Positions 7,961 to 20,904 are shown, counted from the stretch's first letter. The stretch is DNA of 64,000 nucleotides from Fontivita pretiosa (GCF_050410795.1 NZ_CP191258.1:372001-436000); one strand, 5' to 3'. Numbers and translations: made by a program. The notes: generated by a model from the sequence alone, not told the origin.

Positions 7961-9097
7961 ATGCCTGTAAGCGACGAGGACTATCTTCGACGGGCGATCC
8001 GGCTGGCGATGCAGGGTCGCGGACGGGTCGAGCCCAACCCCATGGTCGGATGCGTGATCGTCAAGCAGGGACGCGTGATCGGCGAAGCGTATCACGGGCG
8101 TTTCGGCGGCCCCCACGCCGAGCCGATCGCCCTGGCCGCCTGCACCGAGAACTGCCGCGGCGCCACGATGTACGTGACGCTGGAGCCGTGCTGTCATACC
8201 AACAAGAAGACTCCGCCGTGCACGCCCAGGCTCATCGAGGCAGGCATCCAGCGCGTCGTCATTGGATGCCTGGATCCCAACCCCAACGTTGATGGTCGCG
8301 GGGTGGCGATCCTGCGCGCCGCGGGCATCACGGTGGACGGGCCGATTCTGGAGGCCCAGTGCAAGCAGCTCAACGCCGCCTTCTTCAAGGGCACGCTGCA
8401 CGCCCGACCCTACGTGACGCTGAAGTGGGCCGAAAGTGCCAACGGCAAGGTCGCCGGCGCCGGCGGTCGGCGGTCGCAGATCTCCAACGACTACGCGATG
8501 CGCGTGGTGCACGAGATGCGGGCCAGGTCCGACACCATCATGGTCGGGATCAACACCGTGCTCAGCGACGACCCGCAGCTCACCGTCCGCAACGTCGAGA
8601 TCTTCCGGCCGCTCACCCGCGTCATCCTGGACTCAAATCTGCGGATGCCGCTGGAATCCATGCTGGCGCGTACCGGCGCAGGCGAAGTCATCATCTTCTG
8701 CTCCCGCGGGACGTTCCACGACTCGCCTCGCGTGGCCGAGCTGGAAGCGCTGGGGTTAAAGGTCGTGCCTGTGCGCGAGCGTTCGCCGGGGCGGCTGGTT
8801 CTGGACGATATCCTGTTCGACCTGGATGACCGCGGGCAGCACCTGCTGGTCGAGCCGGGCCCGACACTGGCGGAGAGCTTCTTCTGCGAGAACCTGGCCG
8901 ACCGGGTGTGGGTCATCCGCTCGCCGCATCCCATCGATGAGCCCACAGCGCCCAGCGCCCCGCGGGTCCCGGCCCACTACATCAAAACCGCCGAAGTGGA
9001 CCTCAGGGGCGACACCTTCACGGAATACCTCAACCCCAACAGCCCGGTCTTCTTCGCCGCCGAGCCTTCCGCCGACATCGCGCGGTTCATGGAATGA
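7961..9097 (+). CDS. ribD: Bifunctional diaminohydroxyphosphoribosylaminopyrimidine deaminase / 5-amino-6-(5-phosphoribosylamino)uracil reductase
   Basis: RibD performs the second and third steps of riboflavin synthesis from the GTP cyclohydrolase II product: deamination, then NADPH-dependent reduction of the ribosyl side chain. The N-terminal deaminase domain shows the zinc motif GGPHAEPIAL and PCCHTNKKTPPC, plus EPNPMVGCVIV. The C-terminal reductase domain begins near residue 145 (RPYVTLKWAESANGK) and contains MVGINTVLSDDPQLTVR. I prefer ATG 7961 (MPVSDEDYLRRAIRLA); an upstream in-frame start at 7928 would lie in the repeat. The length of 378 residues is normal. No other rib gene is nearby, so it is not in a rib operon here. 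Confidence 0.95.
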   Translation: MPVSDEDYLRRAIRLAMQGRGRVEPNPMVGCVIVKQGRVIGEAYHGRFGGPHAEPIALAACTENCRGATMYVTLEPCCHTNKKTPPCTPRLIEAGIQRVVIGCLDPNPNVDGRGVAILRAAGITVDGPILEAQCKQLNAAFFKGTLHARPYVTLKWAESANGKVAGAGGRRSQISNDYAMRVVHEMRARSDTIMVGINTVLSDDPQLTVRNVEIFRPLTRVILDSNLRMPLESMLARTGAGEVIIFCSRGTFHDSPRVAELEALGLKVVPVRERSPGRLVLDDILFDLDDRGQHLLVEPGPTLAESFFCENLADRVWVIRSPHPIDEPTAPSAPRVPAHYIKTAEVDLRGDTFTEYLNPNSPVFFAAEPSADIARFME

Positions 9098-9145
9098 GCG
9101 CCGACCGCCGCAACCGCGAAGCGCGCACGGCGCCGTCGGAAGCGA

Positions 9146-12100
9146 TCACGCAATCCAGTCCGTCGGATCCTGGCCCAGGCCAACCTGTGAGAAGATGCCC
9201 CGCATCGCTGGCCGCGGTGCGCTCCAGCTTGCCGTCAAAACGCCTGTCTGATTAACGAATGAGTTGTCAAGCAAGGCGTAGTCGGTTGCATTGATCATGC
9301 CGTCGTAGTCGCTGTCTCCGTGAATCCAGCCGGATAGACCGTTCACGAATGCGTTGTCGATCAGGCTGTAGTCGGTGGCGTCGATTCCGCCGGACAGATC
9401 GGCGTCGCCCATGTACGTGAAGCCCACCAGCACGTCGGACTCGCCGACGCTCTGCCCGGCGAAGGCGGTGTAGATCGGACCGCTGCCGCCCACCTGCGAA
9501 AGGTCGTTGCGGATCACGCCCACGCCGCGGAGGAAGCTTCCCGCCGCCGCATTGTCAGCTCCGGCCCTGGAGCTGCCGATTCCACTGCCGAGCCAGTCGT
9601 AAGCCCCGCCGTTCTCCAGGCCGGTCTTGATCGCTGCGGAGATCATCGCGAGGTTGCCGTTGCGGACGACCATGGCGTTGTCATTCAGGTCCAGCCGGCC
9701 GTTGCCGCTGAACGACAGCGCGCCGGTTACCAGCGTCTTGTCGGCGCCTGCCGGCAAGCTCACCACGCCGCCGCTCTTGATGGTCAGGCTGGCAAGCTGC
9801 TGAGGGGCGGGCATCGCGACGGCAGCGTTGCCGACGATGACCACGTCGTTGCCACCGGCGCCGTCGATGGAATGCGACTCGAATCCGCTGTGACTGATGG
9901 AGATGTTCCCGAAGGCGATCGTGCCGCCCTGATAGGTGATGTTGTCGGCGCCGGCGGTTGCGACAAGCTGGAGCGTGTCGGTGCCCGCGCCACCAGACAG
10001 CGCGATCTGCCGCAGGCTCGACACATCCGCCGAGAACGCAGGCGTGACCAGGTTGTTCAGGTAGACGTCGATGCGTGTTCCGTCTGCGGCTGGGTTGATG
10101 CGGAATGTGTCGTCGCCGCCGGTGCCGCCGCTGTAGACGAAGCCAAATACGTCGGCGGCGGCAAGCCAGTTGCCGAACTCGTCGGCCACCTGGTTGGAAA
10201 GCTCGGCGCGATAGACGCCATCCGGCAGCAAGCCGCCGGGCAAGCCCGGGAACGTGAACATCCCGCGATTGGTCGCCCCATCATAGGCCAGCGCAATGTT
10301 CGAGCTGTGAATGGACTGACCCGTCGTCAGATTCGTCAGCGTCAGCGAATACCTGTTGAGGAAGGAACCGACGTTCTCACTGAAACTGTAGTCGATCGAA
10401 TGTCCGGCGGCGTTGGGGTTGAAGGAGCGGCTGAGCACAGCCGGCGCGGTTGCGTCGGTTGCGATGGACTCGATGCCGCTGTAGTTCAGCGGCTCGGCGT
10501 TGGCGAAGGTGTACCCGCCGGCGCCGGTGCCCGTGGGCGTGTGAACCGGACTGGCAACGGCAGCGAAGGCGAGGTTGAGCGTGTCGCCAGGCACGGTGGT
10601 CGGGTTGCCGCCGTGGATGTTGAACGTGTTCTGGTTCGATGGCTTGGCGTAGATCGTGTCAGCGCCGCTGCCCAATACGACCGTCGCTGATGTTACGTTG
10701 TAGAAGTTCACGCTTCCGCCGGGAGCGAACAGCGGCGCGCCACCACCGTTGTAGATCAGATAGGGTTCGATCCGCGCTGTATCCCCGGTTGCGTCGCTGC
10801 CGTCGTCGATTGTCAAGCTGTTGGACGCCGAAGGATGGCCGAAGAACTGCACCAGCCCGCGGATGTTGTCCACGCTTCCATTGCCCGGGCTGAGCAGCGA
10901 CGAGCTGCCCACCCGCAGCGTCGCCCCGTCGATGGCCCCGTTGATCGCCAGGTTCATGCCCGCCGGGGTCGAGTAGGCCTCGAATCGCGTGGCATACTCG
11001 CTGTCCAGCACGTAGCTGTAGATCTGCGAGTAGTTGACGATGCTCTGGACAGTGTACGGGCCGCTGATCGGGATGCTGGTGCGATACAGGTGCCGCACGC
11101 GGTTGTCGGTGATCAGGATGCGGTTAAAGCCGTCCTCGAAGGGGCGATCGTTCTGGGAGACGGAATCGAGCTGCCCGCCGCCGGCAAGCGTGAACGTGCC
11201 CTGCAAGTCGCGGAGCACGAACGCGTCATCGCCCGCGCCGGCGTTGATCGAGATCGCCGTCGCGCCGCCGCCGGTGACGTTGATCACATCGTTGGCGTCG
11301 CTGGCGTTGAGCTGGACGGATTCCATGTCGCCGAACGAGAACGTGAACGTCCCGCGCGAGACACTCGAGCCGGTGACGTTGTAGGTGTGCGAGCCGGTGG
11401 CGGCGGCGTCGTTGAGCACGGCGGTGTCGCTGCCGCCCTGGCCCCAGAACATCACGTTGTAAACCCCCGACAAGTCGCTGGTCAGGAACTGGCAGGTGTC
11501 ATTACCGTTGTTGGCGTAGATCGTGGTGTTCGTGCCGGGGGGTGTCGCGATGATGTACATGGTCTCGTCGAAGTTGGACAGGTCGATCGAGAGCGACTCC
11601 ACTCCCGCGTAGCTGTAGGTGTGGCTGCCGTCGCCGACGCTGGTGGGCGAGACGGTCTCGTTGCGTGCCGGGCCGTTCTGGTTGTGGACATAAAGCGTGT
11701 CGATGCCGCCCTGCCCGTCCACCGCCACGTCGGCGCCGATGTACGAGAGATTCAGTGAGTTGGATGCGATCGAGATCGTGTCATTGCCGTCGCCTGCGTT
11801 GACACTCACGCGGGCGGTGAGGTTCGGGCCATCAATGTTGAAGAAGTTGGAGCCGGCACCGCCGTTGATGGTGATACTGCCTGCGCCGGCGTAATTGACG
11901 AGTCCCGGCTGACCCGTGAGGGAGACTGCGTCCGGTCCGACGACGAAATTCGAAGTGCCCAAGGTGTCGTCGAAGACCAGGTTGATCCCGCCGCCGAAGA
12001 TGCTCAGAGGAGCCTGGATGCCGCCGACGCTGTGGAACCCTGCGCCCAGCGTGACCGTGTCGCCGGGGTTCCACGACAGGATCGAGTAGCTCGATCCCGC

Positions 12101-14008
12101 CGGCAGGTATGCGATGTTGAAGTTGTTGGCGATCTGGTTGCCGTAGACCTCGAAGCTCTCGGCTGCGGCGGTGAAGATCGCCGCGGGCGAGGCATCGGTC
12201 TGAAGTCCCCAAAGCCCGAAGCTGTAGTTCGTCGCCTGCGCCAGGCCATAGCCGAGGTTGTCAACGATGTAGGTGTCGTTGTCGGCCTCGCCGTCGAAGG
12301 CGACATCGTCACGGACGAAGCGCAGGTCGCCGACGTCGCCGCCGACTTTGGCCGTGTCGCTGCCGTTGCCGCCGTAGATGTTCAGCGGCATGTTGTCCGG
12401 CGTGGAATTGACCAGGATCGTGTCGTGCCCGTCGCCCGCGTAGACATTCATCGCCTCGATGCTGAAGTACAGGTCGAGCTGAGTGTAGTCCGCGCCGTCG
12501 GCCGAGACGGTCACGTTCCAATCCGTCACCGTGATAAGATCGTTGCCCGAGGAAGGGAAGACCGGCCCGGTGCCGATGATGTTCAGCACGTCCGATCCCC
12601 CGCCGCCTGAGACGCGGATTCGCGGGTTGCCCAGCGGGTTGATGGGCTGAAGCGTGATCGTATCGTTCTGGTTGCCCGGCAGTCCGATCTCGACGCGGTC
12701 CACGAAGGATACGCTCCAGGATTGGGTTGCGCCGTTGTCGCTGACGACGATCTTGCCGTTGTCGTAGTCGGCGTAGACGGCGATGTTGTCGCTCAGGTCG
12801 GCAAAGCCGGTGACGTAGATCGTCCGGTTATCCGTGTTGAGGGAAGCAAATTTGCCCAGCGATCCGGTGACGGAGTACTGCCCGACGCTGCCGTAGGTGC
12901 CGTCGCTGGCGACGACGACGTAGTACGTCGCGCCGGATACGAGGTTGCTGGCCGTCAGCGTCAGCGCGTTGCTGCCGCTGGTGGGCACGGCGGTGGCCAT
13001 CAGGAACCCCGCCGAATTGCGCAGCTCCACGTAAGGCGCGAGCATGGCGCCGTTGACAGCCGGGCTGATGGTGAACGTGGCGGCTGGTCCGATCGCATTG
13101 AAGGAGTACCAGTCGCTGTCGCTCTCGCGTTCGACGATGCCGCTGCTCCACACTTCGCCCGCGGTTCCCGACAAAACCCGCGCCGAAGCCGCATTGTTGC
13201 CGCGATCGTCGGCGCGATAGCCGAGCAGGCCGCCCAGCAGCAGCAGCTCATCGCGAGTGGCGTCGGGCGAATTCTGCCCGGGCTCCATGTTGGTCCGCCA
13301 CCAGATTCCGCGTTTGCTCTTGTTGTTGCCGCTGTCCCCCATGATCGGTGCCCGCGTAGCATCGCCCGCGTAGTACTCTGTGACGGTTGAACCGCTCTGC
13401 TGTCGCTGATGATCCAGCCCGAACAGGTGGCCGGCCTCGTGCGCGATTGTCTCGCCGACGTAGTGAGTGTCGCCGGATTGCATCAGGCTGGAGGAGTCGG
13501 CAGACCAGGCGAAGGCGGTGTTGTCCAGGTCGCCGCTGTTGAAGCCGCCTGTCCACGCCAGACCTCCACCGCCGCCGTTGTCCCAATCCGAGTTGCTTCC
13601 TCCGACCAGCACGCGGCAGGAAACTCCATCGATCAGCGGCCCGGGATCCACCGTCGTCACGTTGATGTCGAAAGGCGAATACTTCTCGCTGACGTGTGCC
13701 CAGATGTCGCGTATGTTCTGAAGCTCGCTGTCGCTGAAGTCGTTGAGATTGGCGTCGCGCGTGAACGGCGGAACGGGCACGTCGTTCCCGCCGGGGCCGT
13801 GCACTCGCCTGGTCTGGCTGCCCGGGCCATTCCAGTCGAATGCCGGCGCGCCATCAAAATCGATGAACAGCGTCGCCGCTGAGCCGGGCAGGCTGCTCAA
13901 GGCAGGCACCACCAGCGCCAACAACCTGCGTGACTCCAGCGTCTCGAAGGCGGCGGCGCGCAGCCTCGCATCGTCACGATCCGTTTTGGCTGATATCGAG
14001 CGGCTCAT
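9146..14008 (-). CDS. Giant secreted metzincin-like metalloprotease with Gly-Asp repeats and C-terminal dockerin-like module
   Basis: About 1620 residues from ATG 14008, which has GGAG upstream; upstream in-frame codons look non-coding. The N-terminus carries LESRRLLA near residue 26, then a zinc protease domain with HEAGHLFGLDH (His190, Glu191, His194, His200) and a Met-turn-like APIMGDSGNN. Next comes a pre-peptidase-like beta domain (about residues 270-380), a long region rich in GxGND-type turns typical of extracellular beta-rolls or beta-helices, an SbsA-like Ig module, and at the end two dockerin-like Ca-binding repeats (GDADLSGGIDATDYSLIDNA and DSDYDGMINATDYALLDNS). It is paralogous along its length to 31493-36004. 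It probably degrades extracellular protein or acts at the cell surface; the substrate is unknown. It is transcribed away from the calpain-like gene at 14355. Confidence 0.85.
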   Translation of the reverse strand: MSRSISAKTDRDDARLRAAAFETLESRRLLALVVPALSSLPGSAATLFIDFDGAPAFDWNGPGSQTRRVHGPGGNDVPVPPFTRDANLNDFSDSELQNIRDIWAHVSEKYSPFDINVTTVDPGPLIDGVSCRVLVGGSNSDWDNGGGGGLAWTGGFNSGDLDNTAFAWSADSSSLMQSGDTHYVGETIAHEAGHLFGLDHQRQQSGSTVTEYYAGDATRAPIMGDSGNNKSKRGIWWRTNMEPGQNSPDATRDELLLLGGLLGYRADDRGNNAASARVLSGTAGEVWSSGIVERESDSDWYSFNAIGPAATFTISPAVNGAMLAPYVELRNSAGFLMATAVPTSGSNALTLTASNLVSGATYYVVVASDGTYGSVGQYSVTGSLGKFASLNTDNRTIYVTGFADLSDNIAVYADYDNGKIVVSDNGATQSWSVSFVDRVEIGLPGNQNDTITLQPINPLGNPRIRVSGGGGSDVLNIIGTGPVFPSSGNDLITVTDWNVTVSADGADYTQLDLYFSIEAMNVYAGDGHDTILVNSTPDNMPLNIYGGNGSDTAKVGGDVGDLRFVRDDVAFDGEADNDTYIVDNLGYGLAQATNYSFGLWGLQTDASPAAIFTAAAESFEVYGNQIANNFNIAYLPAGSSYSILSWNPGDTVTLGAGFHSVGGIQAPLSIFGGGINLVFDDTLGTSNFVVGPDAVSLTGQPGLVNYAGAGSITINGGAGSNFFNIDGPNLTARVSVNAGDGNDTISIASNSLNLSYIGADVAVDGQGGIDTLYVHNQNGPARNETVSPTSVGDGSHTYSYAGVESLSIDLSNFDETMYIIATPPGTNTTIYANNGNDTCQFLTSDLSGVYNVMFWGQGGSDTAVLNDAAATGSHTYNVTGSSVSRGTFTFSFGDMESVQLNASDANDVINVTGGGATAISINAGAGDDAFVLRDLQGTFTLAGGGQLDSVSQNDRPFEDGFNRILITDNRVRHLYRTSIPISGPYTVQSIVNYSQIYSYVLDSEYATRFEAYSTPAGMNLAINGAIDGATLRVGSSSLLSPGNGSVDNIRGLVQFFGHPSASNSLTIDDGSDATGDTARIEPYLIYNGGGAPLFAPGGSVNFYNVTSATVVLGSGADTIYAKPSNQNTFNIHGGNPTTVPGDTLNLAFAAVASPVHTPTGTGAGGYTFANAEPLNYSGIESIATDATAPAVLSRSFNPNAAGHSIDYSFSENVGSFLNRYSLTLTNLTTGQSIHSSNIALAYDGATNRGMFTFPGLPGGLLPDGVYRAELSNQVADEFGNWLAAADVFGFVYSGGTGGDDTFRINPAADGTRIDVYLNNLVTPAFSADVSSLRQIALSGGAGTDTLQLVATAGADNITYQGGTIAFGNISISHSGFESHSIDGAGGNDVVIVGNAAVAMPAPQQLASLTIKSGGVVSLPAGADKTLVTGALSFSGNGRLDLNDNAMVVRNGNLAMISAAIKTGLENGGAYDWLGSGIGSSRAGADNAAAGSFLRGVGVIRNDLSQVGGSGPIYTAFAGQSVGESDVLVGFTYMGDADLSGGIDATDYSLIDNAFVNGLSGWIHGDSDYDGMINATDYALLDNSFVNQTGVLTASWSAPRPAMRGIFSQVGLGQDPTDWIA

Positions 14009-14354
14009 GGACAGGTCTCCACCGACGACTTGTGCCCCCCGAAACAGCCAAAGCGATGATACCGAATCATAGGGGCCAGTTTTCGATGCTGGCGATCGCG
14101 ACCCCGACAGAACCCTGGCTTGAATCGCTTCGATCCTTTGCGAATAGGACGAAGTCCTACCCGAGGCTCGGAGATTGCCCGCCACGCGATTGCCGGGTGG
14201 CAAACCAGGCCGCCGGTGAGGGCAGACCCATTTCGGGCAAGCCGCTTCGGGTGAATGGAGTGATTGCGCGGTGCGACGATACGTTGTGGCGCGTGGCCCC
14301 GGTGGTTGCCGGACCGCCACTAGCAACCGCTCATCGCCCGGACGGAGTTGCGCC
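14009..14354. other. Divergent intergenic region with potential structured leader
   Basis: The region separates two divergent protease genes. On the plus strand several short hairpins follow each other: TAGGAC-GAA-GTCCTA (about 14146-14160), CCGAGGCTCGG (about 14161-14171) and GCCAC...GTGGC (about 14180-14201). They could form a structured 5' leader for the calpain-like gene. I could not match it to a known riboswitch. Confidence 0.4.
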
Positions 14355-16310
14355 ATGTCCCACACAAAAGCCACTCATGTCGAGATCCTCGAAAAGCGAT
14401 GGATGCTCAGCTCGATCGTGAAGTCTTCCACACTCACGCTCCGGCCGTATGCCGACAGCATGACTCTGGACGTGCTGCACATCATGAGCGTCAGCGGGAC
14501 CGCGAATGACGACACCATCGCCATCACGCAGGACGGATCCGATATCGTCGCCTACGTGAACGGCGCGCAGGCCGAACGCATGCCGAGTTGGCTGTGCAGC
14601 GCAGTGGTTGTGCACGGTGCGGCGGGAAACGACTGGATCCAATCCACTCACAACTTCGGCAGCGTCGCGACGTATCTTCACGGCGACGGCGGCGACGACA
14701 CGCTCGGCGGCGCAGCGTACGAGAAAGACTGGTTCTACGGCGAGATGGGCCGCGACACCGTCACCTACGCCGACCGCTGGGCGAGCCTGGTCATTTCCCT
14801 GGACAACCTCGCCAACGACGGGCAATTCGCCGAGGCCGACAACGTCCGCCCGGACATCGAGCTGGTCGTCGGCGGCAGCGGAAACGATTCGATCAGCGGC
14901 AACTGGCACGATGAGACTTTCTTCGGCAACGGCGGGAATGACACGCTGGACGGCGGCGACGGAAACGACTCGCTTTCGGGCGGATCTGGCAACGATGTCC
15001 TGATCGGCAACGATGGCAACGACACCCTGATGGCCGGGTATGGACGCGACAGCCTCTTCGGCGGACTGGGTTGGGATGATGTCGACTATCGCGATCGATG
15101 GATCAGCGTGAGCGTCTCGCTGGACTGGGTCGCCAACGACGGCGAGAGCGGCGAGAACGACTGGGTCACGCCGGACATCGAAGCGGTATGGGGCGGACAT
15201 GGCAACGACCGCATCGTCGGTTCCGACGGCGACAACGCCCTGTTCGGCATCAATGGAGACGACACGCTCATCGGCCTGGGCGGGAACGACGCTCTGTACG
15301 GCTGGTACGGAAACGACCTGCTGATCGGCGGACATGGCGACGACTACATGACCGGCGAGCAGGACAACGACACGCTGGTTGGTGTCGGCGGCTCGCAGTT
15401 CGACGTGCTCGCCGGCAATGACGGCCTGGATACCTTCTGGGCCGACGCCGAAAGTACCGAGAACGTCGCCGATGCCGACGCGACCGAGCTGGCCATGGGG
15501 CACGTGCATCGCATCGCCTCGTTCATGACCTATCACTTCAGCAGTAATAACACGGACGTACCGGTCGGACGCGATCCCGACGGTGAAGATCTTCCCGATC
15601 CCACCAACGGCTCAAACTACGCTGATTTCTCAGCCCAGCCCCTGTTCACCTGGCCCGGACCCAACAGCAGCGACATCGATCAGAACGCTCTGGGCGACTG
15701 CTACTTCCTGGCGACGATCGGAAGCATGGCGCACACGAATCCCGACTTCATCGCCCGCAGTATGGTTGAGCTTGGCGACGGCTCGTACGCGGTGCGCTTC
15801 TTCCGCGATCGCGTGCCGGTCTACGTGCGCGTCGACGGCGATCTGCCCACCAATGGCTCGGGAGCGCTGGTCTACGCCGGCCTGGGCGCCAACGGCGCGC
15901 TCTGGGGCGCGATCGCCGAGAAAGCCTGGGCCTGCTTCCGCGTCAACGACAGCAACTACCAGTCCGCCGCCAACGGCTGGCCCGATGAGGTCTACCGCGC
16001 CTTTGGCGTATCAAGTATCGCGCATGGCAGGAACATTTTCGGCAACTGGGAAGGCGGGCCGGATGCGCTGATCAACTACATCCTGAACGAGTGGATGGCC
16101 GGCAAGTCGGTGACAGTCTGCACGCCGGGCAGCACGCCCGGATTGCTCGTCGGCAACCACGCCTATGGCGTGGAGTCGCTGTACTGGAGCAGCAGCGGCT
16201 GGCGGATCATTCTGCGAAATCCGTGGGGCGGCAGCGGAGCCTATGTGGACCTGAGCGCCGCGGAACTGGCGGCTAACATCGAGCGCGTCGATTCGGCGTT
16301 GGTGCCATGA
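14355..16310 (+). CDS. Secreted RTX-repeat protein with C-terminal calpain-family cysteine protease domain
   Basis: The product has 651 residues from ATG 14355. A short N-terminus carries an LExRRLL-like motif (VEILEKRWMLSS). Residues about 40-400 contain many RTX nonapeptides of the form GGxGNDxLx (for example GGDGNDSLSGGSGND and GGHGDDYMTG), which bind Ca2+ and fold on export. Residues about 430-650 match peptidase family C2 (calpain): Cys449 in LGDCYFLATIGS, His602 in GNHAYGVES and Asn622 in LRNPWGG, the complete catalytic triad with family-like spacing. No Ca-binding penta-EF domain is present, so Ca dependence may come from the RTX part. It is divergent from the metzincin gene at 14008 and followed, convergently, by the kinase gene. 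Confidence 0.88.
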   Translation: MSHTKATHVEILEKRWMLSSIVKSSTLTLRPYADSMTLDVLHIMSVSGTANDDTIAITQDGSDIVAYVNGAQAERMPSWLCSAVVVHGAAGNDWIQSTHNFGSVATYLHGDGGDDTLGGAAYEKDWFYGEMGRDTVTYADRWASLVISLDNLANDGQFAEADNVRPDIELVVGGSGNDSISGNWHDETFFGNGGNDTLDGGDGNDSLSGGSGNDVLIGNDGNDTLMAGYGRDSLFGGLGWDDVDYRDRWISVSVSLDWVANDGESGENDWVTPDIEAVWGGHGNDRIVGSDGDNALFGINGDDTLIGLGGNDALYGWYGNDLLIGGHGDDYMTGEQDNDTLVGVGGSQFDVLAGNDGLDTFWADAESTENVADADATELAMGHVHRIASFMTYHFSSNNTDVPVGRDPDGEDLPDPTNGSNYADFSAQPLFTWPGPNSSDIDQNALGDCYFLATIGSMAHTNPDFIARSMVELGDGSYAVRFFRDRVPVYVRVDGDLPTNGSGALVYAGLGANGALWGAIAEKAWACFRVNDSNYQSAANGWPDEVYRAFGVSSIAHGRNIFGNWEGGPDALINYILNEWMAGKSVTVCTPGSTPGLLVGNHAYGVESLYWSSSGWRIILRNPWGGSGAYVDLSAAELAANIERVDSALVP

Positions 16311-16357
16311 ATGCCGCAGACCCGGGTGTCGGCGGCGCACAAACGCGCGATCGAGTT

Positions 16358-19306
<2,949 letters not shown>

Positions 19307-19437
19307 CCCTTTAGCCCACCAGGCATTGAGCCGCGAAAAACCACCAAGCAGCGCGAAGGGCCGCGCAAAGAAACATGCCTTGAATTCGTCGCGCCACCTG
19401 TGCGCTGATCGAGCTTCGTGGTCGGCTTTCTACCAGC

Positions 19438-20019
19438 TCAGCGTGGCCCGGACGTGTCGTCCTTCAGGACGTTGAACAGCCACGCCCGGGCGAATTGCCA
19501 TTCGCGCTTCACCGTGCGCGAAGAGATGCCCATCGCGTCGGCGGTCTCCTGGACACTGAGGCCGGCGAAAAAGCGGAGCTTCACCACCTGCGCCGCCTGC
19601 CGGTCCTGTTGCTCCAGGCGACAAATCGCCTCGTCCAGGGCCATGATTTGATCCGGATCCTGCTCGACGGCCAGTTCCGCGACGTCGGAGATGTCCGCGG
19701 CCGAGCGTTTGATCTGCCCGCCGCCACGCTTGATGCGTTTTCGCGTGCGTGCGTGGTCGATGAGGATGCGGCGCATGGCCTCCGCCGCCGCCACCACGAA
19801 TCGCGATTTGTCCGCCGCGAAGATCCCCGAGTGCTGGCAGAGCTTCAGATACGCCTCATTGACCAGCGCCGTGGCCTGGAGCGTATGCCCCGGCGCCTCG
19901 TGCGCCAGACGATTGCGGGCGATGGCGCGGAGCTGGTCATACACCTCGGCCAGCAGTCGGCTGTCGCCGCGGTCATGAGTACCCGATCCCTCGCTCGGCC
20001 CATCGGCCCCGGTCGCCAT
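19438..20019 (-). CDS. ECF-type RNA polymerase sigma factor (Sig-70_X6-like)
   Basis: The 193-residue protein has the two helical regions of an ECF sigma factor. Region 2 contains DSRLLAEVYDQLRAIARNRL and TLQATALVNEAYLKL, a pattern of the TIGR02999/Sig-70_X6 subgroup. Region 4 is a helix-turn-helix with LRFFAGLSVQETADAMGIS and SSRTVKREWQFARAWL near the C-terminus. Subgroup members are typically encoded next to a Ser/Thr kinase, as here (16358-19306). No anti-sigma factor gene is visible, so phosphorylation or partner proteins may control it. The upstream sugar isomerase-like gene ends 48 nt before the start; co-transcription is possible. Confidence 0.93.
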   Translation of the reverse strand: MATGADGPSEGSGTHDRGDSRLLAEVYDQLRAIARNRLAHEAPGHTLQATALVNEAYLKLCQHSGIFAADKSRFVVAAAEAMRRILIDHARTRKRIKRGGGQIKRSAADISDVAELAVEQDPDQIMALDEAICRLEQQDRQAAQVVKLRFFAGLSVQETADAMGISSRTVKREWQFARAWLFNVLKDDTSGPR

Positions 20020-20067
20020 CGTGTAAACAGTATACCGACCCGGGATACAGAAAATGTAGCAGCGACC

Positions 20068-20865
20068 TCAGGGGGCGCGCAGCAACAGGCTTTTGGCGTA
20101 GGCGACGTCGGCGGCGATCGTCTGGTCCACCAGGGAGGGGTCGCCGTACTCGGCCGTCAGGCAGATCGGCTTGTCATATCCGCGGCGGAGCAAGACCTGG
20201 GCGGTTTTCGACCATGACGCGTATCCCTCCCGCGCGCCCGTCCAATACACCTGCCATCTCGCCTCGCCAGGGTCATCCGGATTGATCCTGCGACGATACC
20301 CGTTCTTGAGATTCACCATGCACAGCCGCGGCCAGGCGATGTCGATCGCGATTTCCTCCGGCTCGCCGGCCAGGGCACAATGGGCGATGTCAAGCACGGC
20401 GGCGACATGCCGCGGGTCCAGCGGCGCGATCGCGTGCATCAGCCCGATCGCGCTGCCGATGTCGTTGCCGTGATGATTCTGAAGGCCAATGGTGACGTTC
20501 GCGTCGATCAGTGCGGGCATGAGGATCTCACAGCGGGCGCGAAACTCGTCGATGCAGGTTTGATATCCCCGCGCCGGATCGATCCCCAGACAGATGCGGA
20601 TGATCGAAACCCCCGATGCACCGCAGGCGGCGATGGTGCGTTCGTCGGTGGGGCCGGCGATGCTGACGATCCGCAGCCCGGCGTCGCAGAAAACCTTCGC
20701 CGCAGCGGGAAGATCCTTTTCGACTCGATCCGGCTCCACCTGAAACCCCGGGCGTACCGGAAGCTCCACACCATCAAAGCCCAGGCCCCGGACGAACTGG
20801 GCCAGTTGCGGCAAGGACATCGTCTTCCACGGCTTGGTGAATACCGTCAGCAGCACGTCCGCCAT
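20068..20865 (-). CDS. Sugar phosphate isomerase/epimerase-like TIM-barrel protein
   Basis: The 265-residue protein starts at ATG 20865 (MADVLLTVFTKPWKTMSLPQ). It fits the xylose-isomerase-like TIM-barrel superfamily: FVRGLGFDGVELPVRPG near the N-terminus, then ALIDANVTIGLQNHHGND, AAVLDIAHCALAGEP and a C-terminal ICLTAEYGD. These Glu, His and Asp positions agree with metal ligands of the family. The exact substrate cannot be read from sequence. It lies 39 nt downstream of the GH74-like gene on the same strand, so it may act on a sugar released from the polysaccharide. Confidence 0.85.
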   Translation of the reverse strand: MADVLLTVFTKPWKTMSLPQLAQFVRGLGFDGVELPVRPGFQVEPDRVEKDLPAAAKVFCDAGLRIVSIAGPTDERTIAACGASGVSIIRICLGIDPARGYQTCIDEFRARCEILMPALIDANVTIGLQNHHGNDIGSAIGLMHAIAPLDPRHVAAVLDIAHCALAGEPEEIAIDIAWPRLCMVNLKNGYRRRINPDDPGEARWQVYWTGAREGYASWSKTAQVLLRRGYDKPICLTAEYGDPSLVDQTIAADVAYAKSLLLRAP

Positions 20866-20904
20866 TCTACGGGACGGCGGCCGTACGGACAGCATCCGAG
20901 GAGA

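Noticed and set aside
14180..14260. Possible c-di-GMP-I (GEMM) riboswitch, because GGCAAACC and GGGCAGACCC occur upstream of the calpain-like gene.
   Set aside because: The second conserved block (GGACGCAAAGCC) and the receptor GCCGGGTTGCCG are not in the right order or spacing.
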